DNA of 64,000 bases. Source: Adineta ricciae. Its lineage: Eukaryota > Rotifera > Eurotatoria > Adinetida > Adinetidae. Under the pieces are notes generated by a model. It searched no databases, had not been told where the DNA came from, and saw only the letters and a program-made list of their open reading frames with translations. The DNA is taken from assembly GCA_905250025.1 (NCBI GenBank), contig CAJNOJ010000050.1:126135-190134 (forward strand), given 5' to 3'. Below, in pieces: positions 48,779-60,251 of the stretch. Each line of letters begins with the position of its first letter. Within the stretch, counting starts at the first letter, position 1. The position numbers and the translations under genes are program-made.

Positions 48779-50158
48779 CTATACACGGGTTCTATTCAGA
48801 GCAGGTGGTGTTAATGTTCCTCCCGTGGCTATTGTCACTTGTTTTTGTCTTTGTGGCTGTTGAGTTATCGGTATCTTCATAATAGGTCCGTTTTGATGTT
48901 TATTGTCTACACGTCTAGGTATTTCTGTCCGTAAAGGTGAATTGTTTCGACTACCTGACGAACGCGATTGCGATTGTTGTTGTTTCGCATGAGAGTGACT
49001 GCCTCGATTTCGTGATGTTCGTACTTCGTTATCGACGAGTGCTTGTTGTTCGATATGTTGAGATTGTGTATGACGATTACTTCTTGTTTTGTTTACTCTC
49101 ACATCGCTTTCACCTACCATTGACTGTTCGCCATGTTGGGCTTGTTTATTTGCAATAATTGTTGTTGTCAAAGGGCGAGTTGAGCCAGATAGTTTTGCTT
49201 GCAGACGTTCGAAAGATCGGTTTGATTTTATAGCCTCTTTTGAAGATGAATTTTCACCAGTTTCCTGATGCTTGTGTTGATGGTGTGCATGCGAGCGTGG
49301 TCGCTGATGAGTTATGCTCGTAACGGATACATCTGTGCTCGATTTCTCCACGCTCTTCTGATGTCGACGATGCGTTGTTGTTTGACCACGCTCAGCTAAC
49401 GTTGCTTTATGATCAATACCCACATAGATAGGTTTCTGAGGTGCTGTCTGGTTTGTTGTCGAATTTGAGACAGGTACACCTGCTCGATGTAAAACTTGCC
49501 GATGAGGTACATGCTCTTGTCGTGGTGGCGTGCTAGATATCTCATAATTTGCAGAACTTGGCTCGTGCCAAGACTGAGTATTAGCTAAAGGAGTTTTTGG
49601 CAATGATTGTTGTTGCGCTGCCCGAGCTAGTTGCAGTTTTTTTGATAAACGTTCTTCTGCCATCATCTGCTGCGATTGAGCATCCATCGTTGTTGAAATA
49701 TATTGATTGTATTCATAGTTCATATTAGGCGCTGTTGTCATTGAAAGTGGAATATTTGGATAGAATTGATTTGTAAGGTTCTGAGGTGATGACCAGGTCC
49801 GTTCTCGAACATCATTTTGTGTCAAAGGGTAGTTTGCCGAAAAAGTACTTGGAGCACCGGGTGGATCTACTAAAACAGGTCGATTTCATCCATATACGAT
49901 GATATTCAAGTAGAATTAGATACGCTTACCATTGAAATTGGGTATATCTTGCTGATCGCTTCTTTTATTCCATGCTTCGTATGTTTCAGTAAAATTTGCA
50001 ACGGAACTTTCACGTTCATGGTTATTTTGAGTAAGAAATTTATTACTTTCAATTGGTGTCACAAGTTTCTCTGCACCTTTTCGTTTGCCTCGTTTCCATC
50101 GTGATTTTGACCCTTCCGCCTGAGCCCCTGACGACGATCGACTAAGTCTACTTCCCAT
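48779..50158 (-). CDS. hypothetical protein with N-myristoylation-type start
   Basis: Two exons on the minus strand. The first starts MGSRLSRSSSG at 50158 and ends at ...IPNFN. A short intron near 49870-49927 joins it in phase to VDPPGAPSTFSANYPLTQND. The protein is about 440 aa and disordered: rich in Gln, Ser, Thr, Arg and His, with one likely coiled coil (MMAEERLSKKLQLARAAQQQ). Gly2 and Ser6 fit the N-myristoyltransferase consensus. The following SRWKRGKRKG basic run would reinforce membrane attachment. No family was recognised. A cytoskeletal or membrane scaffold is possible but unproven. Confidence 0.7.
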
Positions 50159-50620
50159 GGTACGTATCCTTAACTAAGTCAAGTATCAAATTCGCAAATA
50201 AAAGTTCGATTATCGAATCTATGAATCACAACGATTTGTCAGGTATTCACCTGTAGTAAGGCTACCTTTTTCCCTTCATAAATTAACGTAGCCATGATCA
50301 ACTTTTTTTTCTATCATTTAATACATATTTTAAATGCGCAACGCGCGTGATAATGAAAATTTTTCTCTTCCTTTTCGTCGACATATATATATTCACCACA
50401 CAAACCGTTCCGCATTAATGAATGTATGCAATAATGGCAGGTATTCATGTGCGTAGAAACGTGTATGCAAAAAGAAGACCGATTCATCATTCATTGGTTT
50501 ATTTTATTTTGATTTTTTTTTGTTAAATATAATGAATTGAATACCTGACAGGTCGAAAAAAGACAAAGAGAAAAAGAGACATGATTGTCACATGCAAATA
50601 ACGAAGAAGAAAATAGATAT
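50159..50620. other. intergenic
   Basis: Between the minus-strand centrin stop and the next minus-strand start. Contains TTTATT motifs near 50501 that could serve as centrin poly(A) signals on the reverse strand. Nothing else seen. Confidence 0.45.
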
Positions 50621-51413
50621 TCAATATAATGAGGTTTTTTTCATAATGCGTAAAAAGTCTTGTTCATTAATTTCACCATCACCGTCACGATCGGCTTCGT
50701 CAATCATTTCCTAGAAAAATACATTAATTAAACGAAAATATCGTTTCGATAGTCTAGCTTTGATTTACGTGTAATTCTTCATCGGTTAAATTTTCACCTA
50801 ATTCTTTGGCCACGCGTTTCAGATTTTTAAAAGAGATTTTGCCTGTATTGTCATCATCGAAGAGTCTAATTGAATACAAGAAAGAAGTTTTGTCTTTAGA
50901 GTCATTCATTGTCTTACCGGAATGCTTTTAGAATCTCTTCCTTCGAATCCTTTTCAGCCATTTTTTGAGACATTAATTGCAGAAAATCATTAAAATCAAT
51001 TGTACCTAACGATCATAGTATAAACAGATATGGACATGGCAAATGACTTATGTACTCACTGGCATTTTCTTTTTGAATGTCCGAGATCATCTTTTTAATT
51101 TCTTCACGTTTTGGTTCGAAACCTAATGCACGCATTGCGACCTAAATGTACGTTTAATGATGTGTAGGCAATATTTGTAGTCTACTTTGAGTTCTTTCAC
51201 ATCGATTGTGCCTGAGCCATCTGCATCAAATAGATCGAATGCTTCGCGAATTTCAGTTTTTTGTTCATCCGTCAATTCCGGTCGAGAACCGGTGGTTCGT
51301 TTTTTTGTTGTACCACCTATTGTTGTACGTTTCGCTGGATTTGTTGCTGTTGCCTATCGAAAATAGTTTGAAAACTTGACTATACGGTAAAAGATAATCG
51401 ATTATTATACCAT
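50621..51413 (-). CDS. CETN: centrin
   Basis: Four EF-hands in standard centrin order: [29 protein letters not shown] (degenerate second loop), [19 protein letters not shown] and [20 protein letters not shown]. It ends with the canonical KKTSLY, the site phosphorylated in centrins. The N terminus is short, basic and Thr-rich ([20 protein letters not shown]). Exon 1 consists of the ATG only (51413-51411), followed by GTATAATAAT...GATAG and GCA ACA. Centrins are Ca2+-binding proteins of centrioles and basal bodies. Stop TGA at 50621-50623. Confidence 0.95.
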
Positions 51414-52305
51414 TTCAAATATTGGAATGTTTGATTGCTGAATAAGAAGATTTCTAAGCACTGAACCAGTTCAGTTCAGCACGTGTGGCATATAATCTTT
51501 CCGGTTGCCATGTTGTCAAGTTTATGTCCTCCTGTGATATTTGCCACACTTGACTAAAGTTTCTATGGGAAATGCGTCTTGAAGCTTTGACGTGAAACTT
51601 AGACTTAAACTAAATGAAAATTATGCGATATATTGTTATGTGCGACAGATGGCAGCAGAGAATGGCATGATGCGGTATGAGAAATTTATAAACCGAATGA
51701 TATCTACGATCGTCAGTGTCCATCAATCAATAAAATTGTCTTTTACTTCAGGTATACTAACAACGGTCTTTTCAACAAAGCTTTACAGAAAACAATGCCT
51801 CTTCTCGTCGTATTCAATGAACAGCAAAAGAACGAACATTTTTTGTCGTGTAATCGATAGAAAAATACGAAAGGTATATCGCAAAAGCGTGGCCATTTTT
51901 GTTTTGTTTATGTCGATATACTATTTACAATCATTCTTCCATCTTTTTCTCTTACCGAGTATGATTTGCTAAAGCGCAATATCAATCCTTTTTTTCGAAT
52001 AATACAGACATGACTAAGAATTATAGATGATAACCCCGATCAATTCCGATGCGGTGAGTAATAAGTTTCTTTCCAAGACGTCTTAGTTTTTATCGTCACG
52101 CGCTAGTTAATTGCGATTCAATATCGAACGAAAAACAACTAGGAAAAACAAGTTGAATCATCATGTAAACTAATATTCGCTAAACACAAATAATAAAAAT
52201 TACCGTCCTTGAATTGAACAATCGTGTACACTGATTAAATATGAGGAAACGAAAGATATAGATTTCTCAATGTACGAAATCTTCTTAAATACAAGCTTGA
52301 ACTGA
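51414..52305. other. intergenic, divergent promoters
   Basis: Separates centrin (-) from the four-TM gene (+). A 126-codon plus-strand frame at 51592-51972 has no recognisable feature. One recurrent regulatory word lies at 51647-51657. Confidence 0.45.
51647..51657 (-). promoter_or_regulatory. recurrent word TGCTGCCATCT (copy 3)
   Basis: Reads AGATGGCAGCA on the plus strand. It lies 234 bp upstream of the centrin ATG, in the same orientation as the gene. Confidence 0.4.
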
Positions 52306-53358
52306 ATGAGTCGATCGAGCAGTAACATTCAATATGTATGTGTAGGCGATGTCGTCTTTTCAGATACTATTACTAACTCAAAAATGCAACGTTTTCATCG
52401 ACTTGGTAGTGTGGGTATGGCGTTGATTATTGCAGCATTTACTTTCCATCTACTTGCTATTTCATACGATCGCTGGACGTCGATTACATGCGAAACATGT
52501 TTGTATACGTACTATTTTCGTGAATGGAGGACATCGATTCGCCAACGGTGCTACCGAATATCATTGATAGAATATGTTGGAGTTTCTAACGAAACAGAGG
52601 ATATTAAAACGGACCCATTTGCAACTTTCGTCTGTATTCCAGATAAATATGTGTATGCAAGGGATCCAGCCAATGAAGCTCAATGTACAGGGCGGGCGGA
52701 TATTGATCCACATAATACATGTACAAGTAGTTCGCTTAATCAGAATGTATGCAAATGCGAGTAAGTGAAAAAAATGAGTGCATTGACTAAATGTATTTGG
52801 TAAATACGACTTAGACAAACTCTATATTGCTTATATCTAAATAAATCGAATTAATCATCATTTAGTTATACAAGCAAAACGAAAGCTGTCATTGGCTTTG
52901 CGGTGATTTCTAGTATGCTACTTGGGTCAATGGTTATCGTATCGCATTTTGCAAGTTACATTCCATATGATTTCATTCTGAAATGGCTCTTACCGGGCGG
53001 ATTTATTTCCTTAGTAACGGCATTTACACTTATGTTCATCACTCTTATTATGATGGGTAGTAATAAAAGTGACTTTGTAAATAAAGTCGTGGCGTGGAGA
53101 ACATTACAAGTGGCGCAATGTAAGTTATCTTTTATATTATACGAGAAAAAGCAGTCGATTGCATTTGATTTGTGTCTTGTAGATAACCTTTCAACGACCT
53201 TGAATGATACGAATATCTCGAGTGAATTAAGTCAGAGCAATTTTGATATCAACTTGGGCGTCTCGTTTGGTATGGAAATTATAGCAGCTCACTTTACATT
53301 GATGTCAGCAATTATCTATGCTCTAATGTTTCTTGGCAAAAGACGACCAAATGCATGA
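52306..53358 (+). CDS. four-TM protein, claudin/PMP22-like topology
   Basis: Exons 52306-52760, 52866-53119 and 53183-53358 join in frame to 294 aa. TM1 (VGMALIIAAFTFHLLAIS) is followed by a long Cys-rich extracellular loop (CETCLYTYYF...RQRC...FVCIP...QCTG...NTC...NVCKC). TM2, TM3 and TM4 are AVIGFAVISSMLLGSMVIVS, FISLVTAFTLMFITLIMM and IAAHFTLMSAIIYALMFL. The tail is short (GKRRPNA). This topology resembles the claudin/PMP22/Clc-like superfamily, but the WGLW-CC signature is not obvious. The function call is therefore limited to a tetraspan membrane protein. An alternative start is Met27 (MQRFHRLG), just before TM1. Confidence 0.7.
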
Positions 53359-53987
53359 AAATGAACTGCATTCTTCTATAAATTGTTTTATTTTTCAATT
53401 CAACAAATACATCTGATTGCATAACACAAGAAAATCATCTCTTGGGCAGTTCTTCAGTGAGAGGAAGCGTTTAACCGATAGTTCTACATGGTCTCTTTAA
53501 ATAAACCTGTGCGAAATCGTTCCGATCCTATTTCTTTTGTAAAAAAACACAGAACTCTACAGATTAGTTAACATACCATCGAGTAACTGTCATGTGTGAC
53601 ATATTTTCTACCGTTTTCATGATGGACTCGATGTAGTTCGTATAAAAATTCATTTGAGTTTACTCGAAAATCACTTGCCAGCTCATCATTACGACAGACG
53701 TCAGTCAAACTCACGTGTCTTTCATTTCTTTATTTTTTCTTCGCAAACAGAGAAATAGCTGTCATTATACTCCATACACTTTCTCGTTCGTTCGATGATG
53801 ACTGTCAAAAAACGTATTCGTTCTCTGATTCAGTCTACTCGAGAACCGTCTTTTTGTCCTTAAAATAGAAAAAAGAAATAACAGCGGAGTCTCCCATATA
53901 AATACTCGTTGAATAATATAGTACACCTCATTCTACAAGTGAAACTTACAACTATTACTCTTATTTCGACTCAACTACAAACCAAAT
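53359..53987. other. intergenic
   Basis: No coding exon recognised. Presumed 3'UTR of the four-TM gene and promoter of the Grg1-like gene. Confidence 0.4.
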
Positions 53988-54610
53988 ATGCAAAACATCA
54001 AAGACGCTGCCAATGCTGCCACAGAAAAAGTAAAAGGTAAGGAAGTATAATATCCATTTCGATTCGATTGCATAAACAATATCTGATTTCTAGAAGTCAC
54101 CAGTGGTGCTTCATACGAAGCTAACAAAGAAGTAGCCAAGGATAGCAACTTATCTGCTAGCACTCGAGTTAGCCATGGTGTTGATGCTGTAAAAGATAAA
54201 GGTATGCACTTCTGACGATATTATTCTGTGAATCTATAAGAATTTCATTGTAATTTAGTTGAAGAAAAAGGCCACGAAGCTAAAAAAGAAGCACACAAAG
54301 AAGCTGCTGAGGAACGAGGTGTCATCGGCCAAATCGGTGACACAATTTCCAATGCTTACAACTTCGTCGCTGAAAAAGTTTCTGGTTAGTATGACACATA
54401 CATCTCGCAAGAAAAACTGAAAATATCTTTGTTTTTCTATCTTAAATAGAGGTAACAAGTGGTGCATCCTACGAAGCTCATAAGGAAAAAGCGAAAGATT
54501 CCGATAACACAATCGGTGAACGTATCGGTGCTGGTGTTTCTGCTGTGGGTGATAAAATCGAAGAAAAATCACACAAAGCCAAAGCTGAAGCACACAAAGA
54601 AGCTTTGTAA
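53988..54610 (+). CDS. Grg1/LEA-like stress protein, duplicated domain
   Basis: Four exons (53988-54036, 54094-54201, 54259-54384, 54450-54610) encode 147 hydrophilic residues. There are two copies of one domain: KVKEVTSGASYEANKEVAKD...DAVKDKVEEKGHEAKKEAHKEAA and KVSEVTSGASYEAHKEKAKD...SAVGDKIEEKSHKAKAEAHKEAL. The motif order (xATSGASxExNKxVAKDSN, then DxxxDKxxEKxHxxKAxAHKEA) is that of fungal Grg1/CCG-1, a single-domain glucose- and stress-responsive protein; its Lys/Glu/Ala composition overlaps group 3 LEA proteins. Both copies carry an intron at the same site (after K-V-x, before EVTSGASYE), so duplication followed intron gain. Repeat 1 has an extra intron at DK|VEEK. A role in desiccation or osmotic protection is inference. 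Confidence 0.8.
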
Positions 54611-55208
54611 ATTTGATTTCTCGGACTACGAACCATATCTTGTGTCTCAGATATAACCTCATATTTTTTTATATTTGTTGTAACGTTTTTGTTTGCAATA
54701 TTCAAGCCACTTTTACTCAGAGAAATAAACTGATTATACGGAAACATAAAACCTTGTGCTCGTGCATCTACACGTGACGTATTGTATTCGAAGGACGAAA
54801 GACGACCCAGTTTCGTTGTACTCACAGAGAAAGGAGAAAAGAAAAAACGAACAAAAAAAAGAACCTTCACGTTAATATTGTTTTACCACTTTCAAGAAAG
54901 AGCATTTTGTATTTTACTGCGCAGATGTTTATTAATGAGTACACAATGTGATGCAAACGAATATATGATTCACATCTGAAGTGTTTTGAGTGTATCAAAC
55001 TAACCCATTTAGTAAATCAGAATGTTTGATTCCAGTGGAGGGTGACAGAAGTACGATGTAAAAATTCGCTTTCGATATGTTTACAATTTTTTGTCGAGAA
55101 ATAGTAAAATTTATTCCGTATTGTAAAGAAACGAAGCAAAAAGCAATGATTTTGTATATTTAAAAGCAAAATAAAAGCATGTCGATAATATCTGAATATA
55201 AGCAGCAT
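54611..55208. other. convergent intergenic region
   Basis: Between the convergent stops of the Grg1-like and LRRC73-like genes. Apart from the poly(A) signal at 54724, no feature was recognised. Confidence 0.45.
54724..54729 (+). promoter_or_regulatory. putative poly(A) signal
   Basis: AATAAA 114 nt after the Grg1-like stop. Confidence 0.45.
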
Positions 55209-56508
55209 CTAGATTCGATTCCAGTAGAGCTGATGTCCAACAGTTCCAAAGGGTTGAGTTTCAACAGGTAAAAGTTCTTCGATATCTTCCTCTTCATTTT
55301 CTTGTCCTTGTTTGTTCTCAAGAGATTTCTCGGTTCTTTTTACATTGCTGAAGGCCACCGATTTGATTTCTTCTTTAGCGAGAACTTTCGAATCTTCTTT
55401 CAAACTACTTTTCTTCTTCTTTAGTTTAACTGGCTGAGGCTTCTTGCGTATTATTTCGTCCGGACTTGACGAACGACGAACCGATGGTTCGTTTTCAAGC
55501 GAATTTCGTCGAGATTTCAGATCAAGACATTCCTTAATTAACGTACGCGTCGTGTCGGATAAAGACGCATTTTTGTCCAAACATAATTCCTCCAATCTGA
55601 CGGGATATTTCGTGAATAAACTAAGGAATAATTTACCAGCATATTCACTCAATTGACAACTTTCTAAATCCAGATGTGTCAAGGTTTGACTTGAAAAACA
55701 AAGCGAAGAGAATAAATGCCATATAGAAGGCAAAAATATTTACTTTGATGCAACAATCATACTAAGCATCGTTGCAACCGTATCATCAATCACGTTGTAA
55801 TCAAGAGCTAATCGACGGATCCTTGAATTGTAAGAGATGGAAAAGAACAGTTCTGTCCAGCCGGCATTTGTGATCGATTGGCTCGCGCTTAGTATTAATT
55901 CTTCCAGACCTATTGAAGAAAAGAGAAGCTTGATGTGATAAATGACTTTTTTTGTGGAAAATAACGTACCTGCTCGTTTTTCATTCGGAACTATTAATGA
56001 GCATATATTAACAATCGATTTATTCGTTAATTTGTTATCTCCGATATCCAATAGTGTTAATTTTGGACAATATTCATATAGAATTCTATAGAGTTGAGAA
56101 AACATCTCATCGGTGATATCGTTTCCATGTATTCTAATGAAAGGTGAGCATAGAGGGATGAATTTACTAGCTTTCAAGTTACCGTAGATTGATTAAGTTC
56201 GAACAGTTGCGCAGCATTTGAATGAACTTCTGAAATCGAGTTTGTTCATTAATCATTTGAATGTTGAAAATCAGCGAAACGATCGTTCGATTTTTCTGTG
56301 ATAAACTCTTCATTAATTGATCGAAATCACTAACAGAACAAGAACATGTCTTCTCATCATGATTAAATAAAAACTCAAATGAAAATTACGTTTCGAGGAT
56401 TGAACATCGTCGGAATTCCAAAGATGTACAAACATTCGTATCGATCATTTCACAGAGGCTAACAATTTGTTCATGACGAAGTTTTTCTTCGATAAAGATT
56501 GTCTGCAT
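55209..56508 (-). CDS. LRRC73: LRRC73-like leucine-rich-repeat protein
   Basis: Exons from ATG 56508 (MQTIFIEEKLRHEQIVSLCE) to TAG 55209-55211. RI-type leucine-rich repeats include NLRIHGNDITDEMFSQLYRI, LTLLDIGDNKLTNKSIVNIC, LEELILSASQSITNAGWTEL, IRRLALDYNVIDDTVATMLS and LTHLDLESCQLSEYAGKLFL. They align one-for-one with LRRC73 (C6orf154), including the KRAGLEEL and SITNAGW positions. The extended C-terminal tail is Lys/Glu-rich and disordered (KPQPVKLKKKKSSLKED) and ends QLYWNRI, unlike the vertebrate tail. The family's function is poorly known. The start is 261 bp from the divergent NSD start. Confidence 0.85.
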
Positions 56509-56769
56509 ATTGATTCGAATACCTTGAGTAAGATATTTACTTTTTAAAGATCGGTTGCTGTTTTCCTGTGAGTAAAAGAGAAAGTCTTGACAAGCGAATG
56601 CAGGTGGTGCTGCTACGGAGTTATGATTGGTCGCGAAGATGACTCATTTCTTTTCTTAGTTTTTTTTCTCTCCCTCCCTTTGTATTATATTACTGAACGT
56701 ATTTAGCTGGATGATAAAACAAACGTTCTACTAATGAAGATTTGGAATACATTTTCTTCTTCTTTCCAG
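56509..56769. promoter_or_regulatory. bidirectional promoter candidate
   Basis: 261 bp between the divergent ATGs of LRRC73 (-) and NSD (+). It includes a CTTCTTCTTTCCAG acceptor immediately before the NSD ATG, so part of it is an intron of an NSD 5'UTR exon. No TATA element is convincing. Confidence 0.4.
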
Positions 56770-59700
56770 ATGCCTGTTCATCGTATGTCTGTTGAATCAG
56801 CTGTACCGACAACGACTACAAATGAATTGACTAATGGAACTGTAAAATATCGAGAAAACCAAATTCATTCCATTACGATTGTGTTTCTTTTTCTAGAAAA
56901 CAGAAACACCAGATATGAATCTGTCTATTGAATACGACACACCACCGATTGACAGTCTACCGATGGATGAAGATGAAGAAGATGATGATGACGACGAAGT
57001 AGATTGGAATTTCTCGTTTTTCATTTGCATATATTTCCTTTTTAGTACGAAAGTGACGGAGATGATCAAGAAATTGTATATAACCCAGCTTGTCATGTGT
57101 GTGGTCTGGCTTCATACACAACTCCATGTCAAGGCAAATGTCGTTATTATTTTCATCGCGAATGTGTCAATATCTTCGATGAGCAGCAAACAGTTATTTG
57201 TCCCGATTGTTTAGCAAGTATATTGAAAATGAGCATCTAGCAGATAATTAAACGTTACCTTTTCGTCTCTCTCTCTTTCTTTTTCAAACTTCAAGATCGT
57301 TTACTGTGTATGATATGTGAAAAACCAATTAGAGAAGATGAACTAACATGTGCATTCAATCAATGTAATCGAATATATCATTCCTCATGTTTAACGAATT
57401 CAAAATTAATGACATCACCTTCGCCCGGTGTTTACTATTGTCCACTTCACACTTGTGCAACATGTTCGTTGCATAAACGACTTAATAGCAATATCGGTTG
57501 GTTACGAGCAAAATCGAAGTGATTTTTCTATAGAATGTTTCCTTGCTTTTAGGTCATGTATTTACTTGTTTATATTGTCCAATAGCCTACCATGGTCATG
57601 AACGATGTCTGCCAGCTGGTTCATTGTCGCTCTCGTATTCTTCATCGATATGTTGTCCTAATCACTTACCAGTCGAACGAAAACCAGCACGCTGTGCTGC
57701 TGCTCCCTATTGTTGCATATGTGAACAGATAACTCGAGGCGCCGAATGCTTTATTTGCGTTGAATGTCCTGCAACAATTCATCAATCGTGTTTGCCGACG
57801 ACGAACGAAGATGAAAAGCCAACGAGTTGGAAATGTGACTCATGTACGAGTGGCTTAAAGCCACTCTATGGCGATATATGTTGGATAAAAATGGGCAAAT
57901 ATCGGTAAGACTATGTCATATCTGTTAAAAAGACGAATGTTTGCGGTTAGATGTTGGCCAAGTCGAATCTTGCATGAGCGTCATGCGCCGGACAATCTTC
58001 TAGCTCAAGAACGTACCGTTGGCGAGTTTCTAATACAATTCTTTGGATCTAAAGAATTCTTCTGGGCTAACAAGCACCACTATCTGCCTTTCGAGACTCG
58101 CTGTGTCAAAGGAATTGATTCTCGTGACTATCAACATACCGAACAAACTTTTAAAGATGGTAAATTTTCCTAGTCAAAGAATCGATAAGAAAAATTTGTT
58201 CTCATCGCTAGGTCTTCGAGAAGCAACGCGTCTCTATACTCGTATTAAACAATTTTATGCGAATAATCCAGTGGAAAACTACGGTGAAGCAACAAAACTT
58301 GAAGAAATGACATTGGATGATGTTTATGATGAATTCGAAGACGACGATGACGATGAAGACACAGATGAAGATTCAGTGGAAATGAACTCTGACGAATCAA
58401 TTAACAATGAACAGGAAAAGACATCAACAACAAATGGAAGATCAAAATTAATTGATCGAAGTGCCAATAAACATGGACAAATGCCTGTTTATAGACATAT
58501 CAAAGTATTCACTTCGATTCTCTTCGACATCTTCTCGCATTGTTTTCCTTTTCATCAAGACTTTGAAACCGATTGGTGAAGCACAAATACTTCGATTACC
58601 ATTATCGGAAATATCTCGCTGTGACTGTGATCCCAATAAACCAGATCCATGCAGTTCAGACGAACATTGTCTAAATCGAATGCTTAAATATGAATGTCAT
58701 CCACATGTTTGTGCTGCTGGTAAGTGCACTCGAATAGATGAGTTCGAGAATCGAATATAATGAAATTCAATCTAATTATCGTGAGGAAATAGGACTCGAG
58801 CCGTCTACTAAATAATTAGCAAAAGTTTTTCAGATGGAAATATGAGTATAAGCACTATGTTTTCAGTGAACTTTCGAACGATGACGACTTTTACCAATCA
58901 GTTCATATTATAGGAAAAAACCGAACTGTTAATGAGCTCTTTTCTGTATATTTAGGTGACAAATGCAAAAATCAGGTAAACATTTTGGTGAAATGATACA
59001 TTGAGTTTAACCTAATCGTTTTATTCTATTTCGAACCAATAGCGTTTCCAGAAACGTAAGTACAGAAGTGAGCCGGAAATTGTATCCAAAGAAGAGTTCT
59101 TTTTATATAGGTAATTATCCAGCTCAGCAAGTATTTTGGACAGCTGGTCGGGGATGGGGTTTAAGAGCATTAGTACCCATCAAAGAAGTAATATATACAA
59201 TGAATGCTCTGCTAATCTCATTTTTCGATATGAAAAATATAGGGCGAATTTGTCAATGAATATCTCGGCGAATTGATAACTTATGAAGAAACCGAACGAC
59301 GTGTTAAATTAGCTCGAAAGAATAATGTAAAAGATTTTTATTTTCTTGTTCTTGACAAAGACCGGTATGCTAATTTGTAATACGTGTTGAGGATGTCGTT
59401 GCACGAAACTTTCACTAGGGTTATTGACGCCGGTCCACGTGGAAATCTCTCCCGATTTGCTAATCACAGTTGTGATCCAAATTTACGTACGGAAAAATGG
59501 AATATCAGCGGAGACCTACGTGTTGGATTATTTGCCATACGAGCCATTGAAGCTGGTAAATATATCTCATAACAGAGACGAAGACGACGTACTCTTTTTC
59601 TTCAATGTAGGTGAAGAACTAACTTTTGAATATGGTGTTGAATCGGAATTTCGTGGTGACACAATATTTCATTGCCTTTGTGGAGCCGAAACATGCACCG

Positions 59701-60251
59701 GCTTTATGGGTCGCTCGAAAAAACTCGGCGGAGTAGATATCTTCGAAGAAATTTGAAACAGCTTCTTCATTACAGAAGATTATCATTTAGGTTTCATCTG
59801 CAAATGATTTATCTTTATCATCAGCATCGAATTCCAACGGAACTGCAAACGGCCGACATAGTAATAAGAACCGTATACGCACATCAAATATAACCGGTGA
59901 TCACGACGCTGACACCTGCTTTGGTTGTGGTCTGACAGGCCAATTAATAGCATGTCAAATGTCAAAATGTACAAGAAAATTTCATCCTAAATGCGTAAAA
60001 GTCAAAGGACAATCATTTCGACATCGTTCGCCATCACGTACGTTTACTCACTAAAAACATCCTCTCGGTCTATTTAATCATGCCACTGTTCGTTTTTTTT
60101 TTCAGAAAAATGGATATGTCCATCACATCGTTGTGATATATGTGGTATTGATGCAACTATAGCTTGTGCAGATTGTTTAAGTTCATTTTGTGCTGAACAT
60201 CAAATAGAAAATATGCGTGGTGCATATTGTCTACTTCACGGACAGGAATAA
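56770..60251 (+). CDS. NSD: NSD-type histone H3K36 methyltransferase
   Basis: Domains in order. Acidic N-terminal stretch ([11 protein letters not shown]). PHD-type fingers: [13 protein letters not shown]..., [15 protein letters not shown]..., and [13 protein letters not shown]...CPATIHQSC. One PWWP ([19 protein letters not shown]). AWS region ([20 protein letters not shown]). SET domain with [47 protein letters not shown] and GEELTFEYG. Post-SET Cys cluster [15 protein letters not shown]-terminal PHD/C5HCH pair ([13 protein letters not shown]...[15 protein letters not shown]) ends at TAA 60249-60251. PHD-PWWP-AWS-SET-PHD-C5HCH is diagnostic of NSD1-3/Mes-4, which deposit H3K36me2. Cofactor and catalytic motifs are intact. 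Only the second (AWS-proximal) PWWP of vertebrate NSDs is present, and its Trp-Trp-Pro reads Cys-Trp-Pro. The 5' end may lack an upstream exon. Confidence 0.93.

Noticed and set aside
51592-51972. 126-codon plus-strand frame upstream of the four-TM gene
   Set aside because: No recognisable motif, no splice context, and it overlaps the centrin upstream region.
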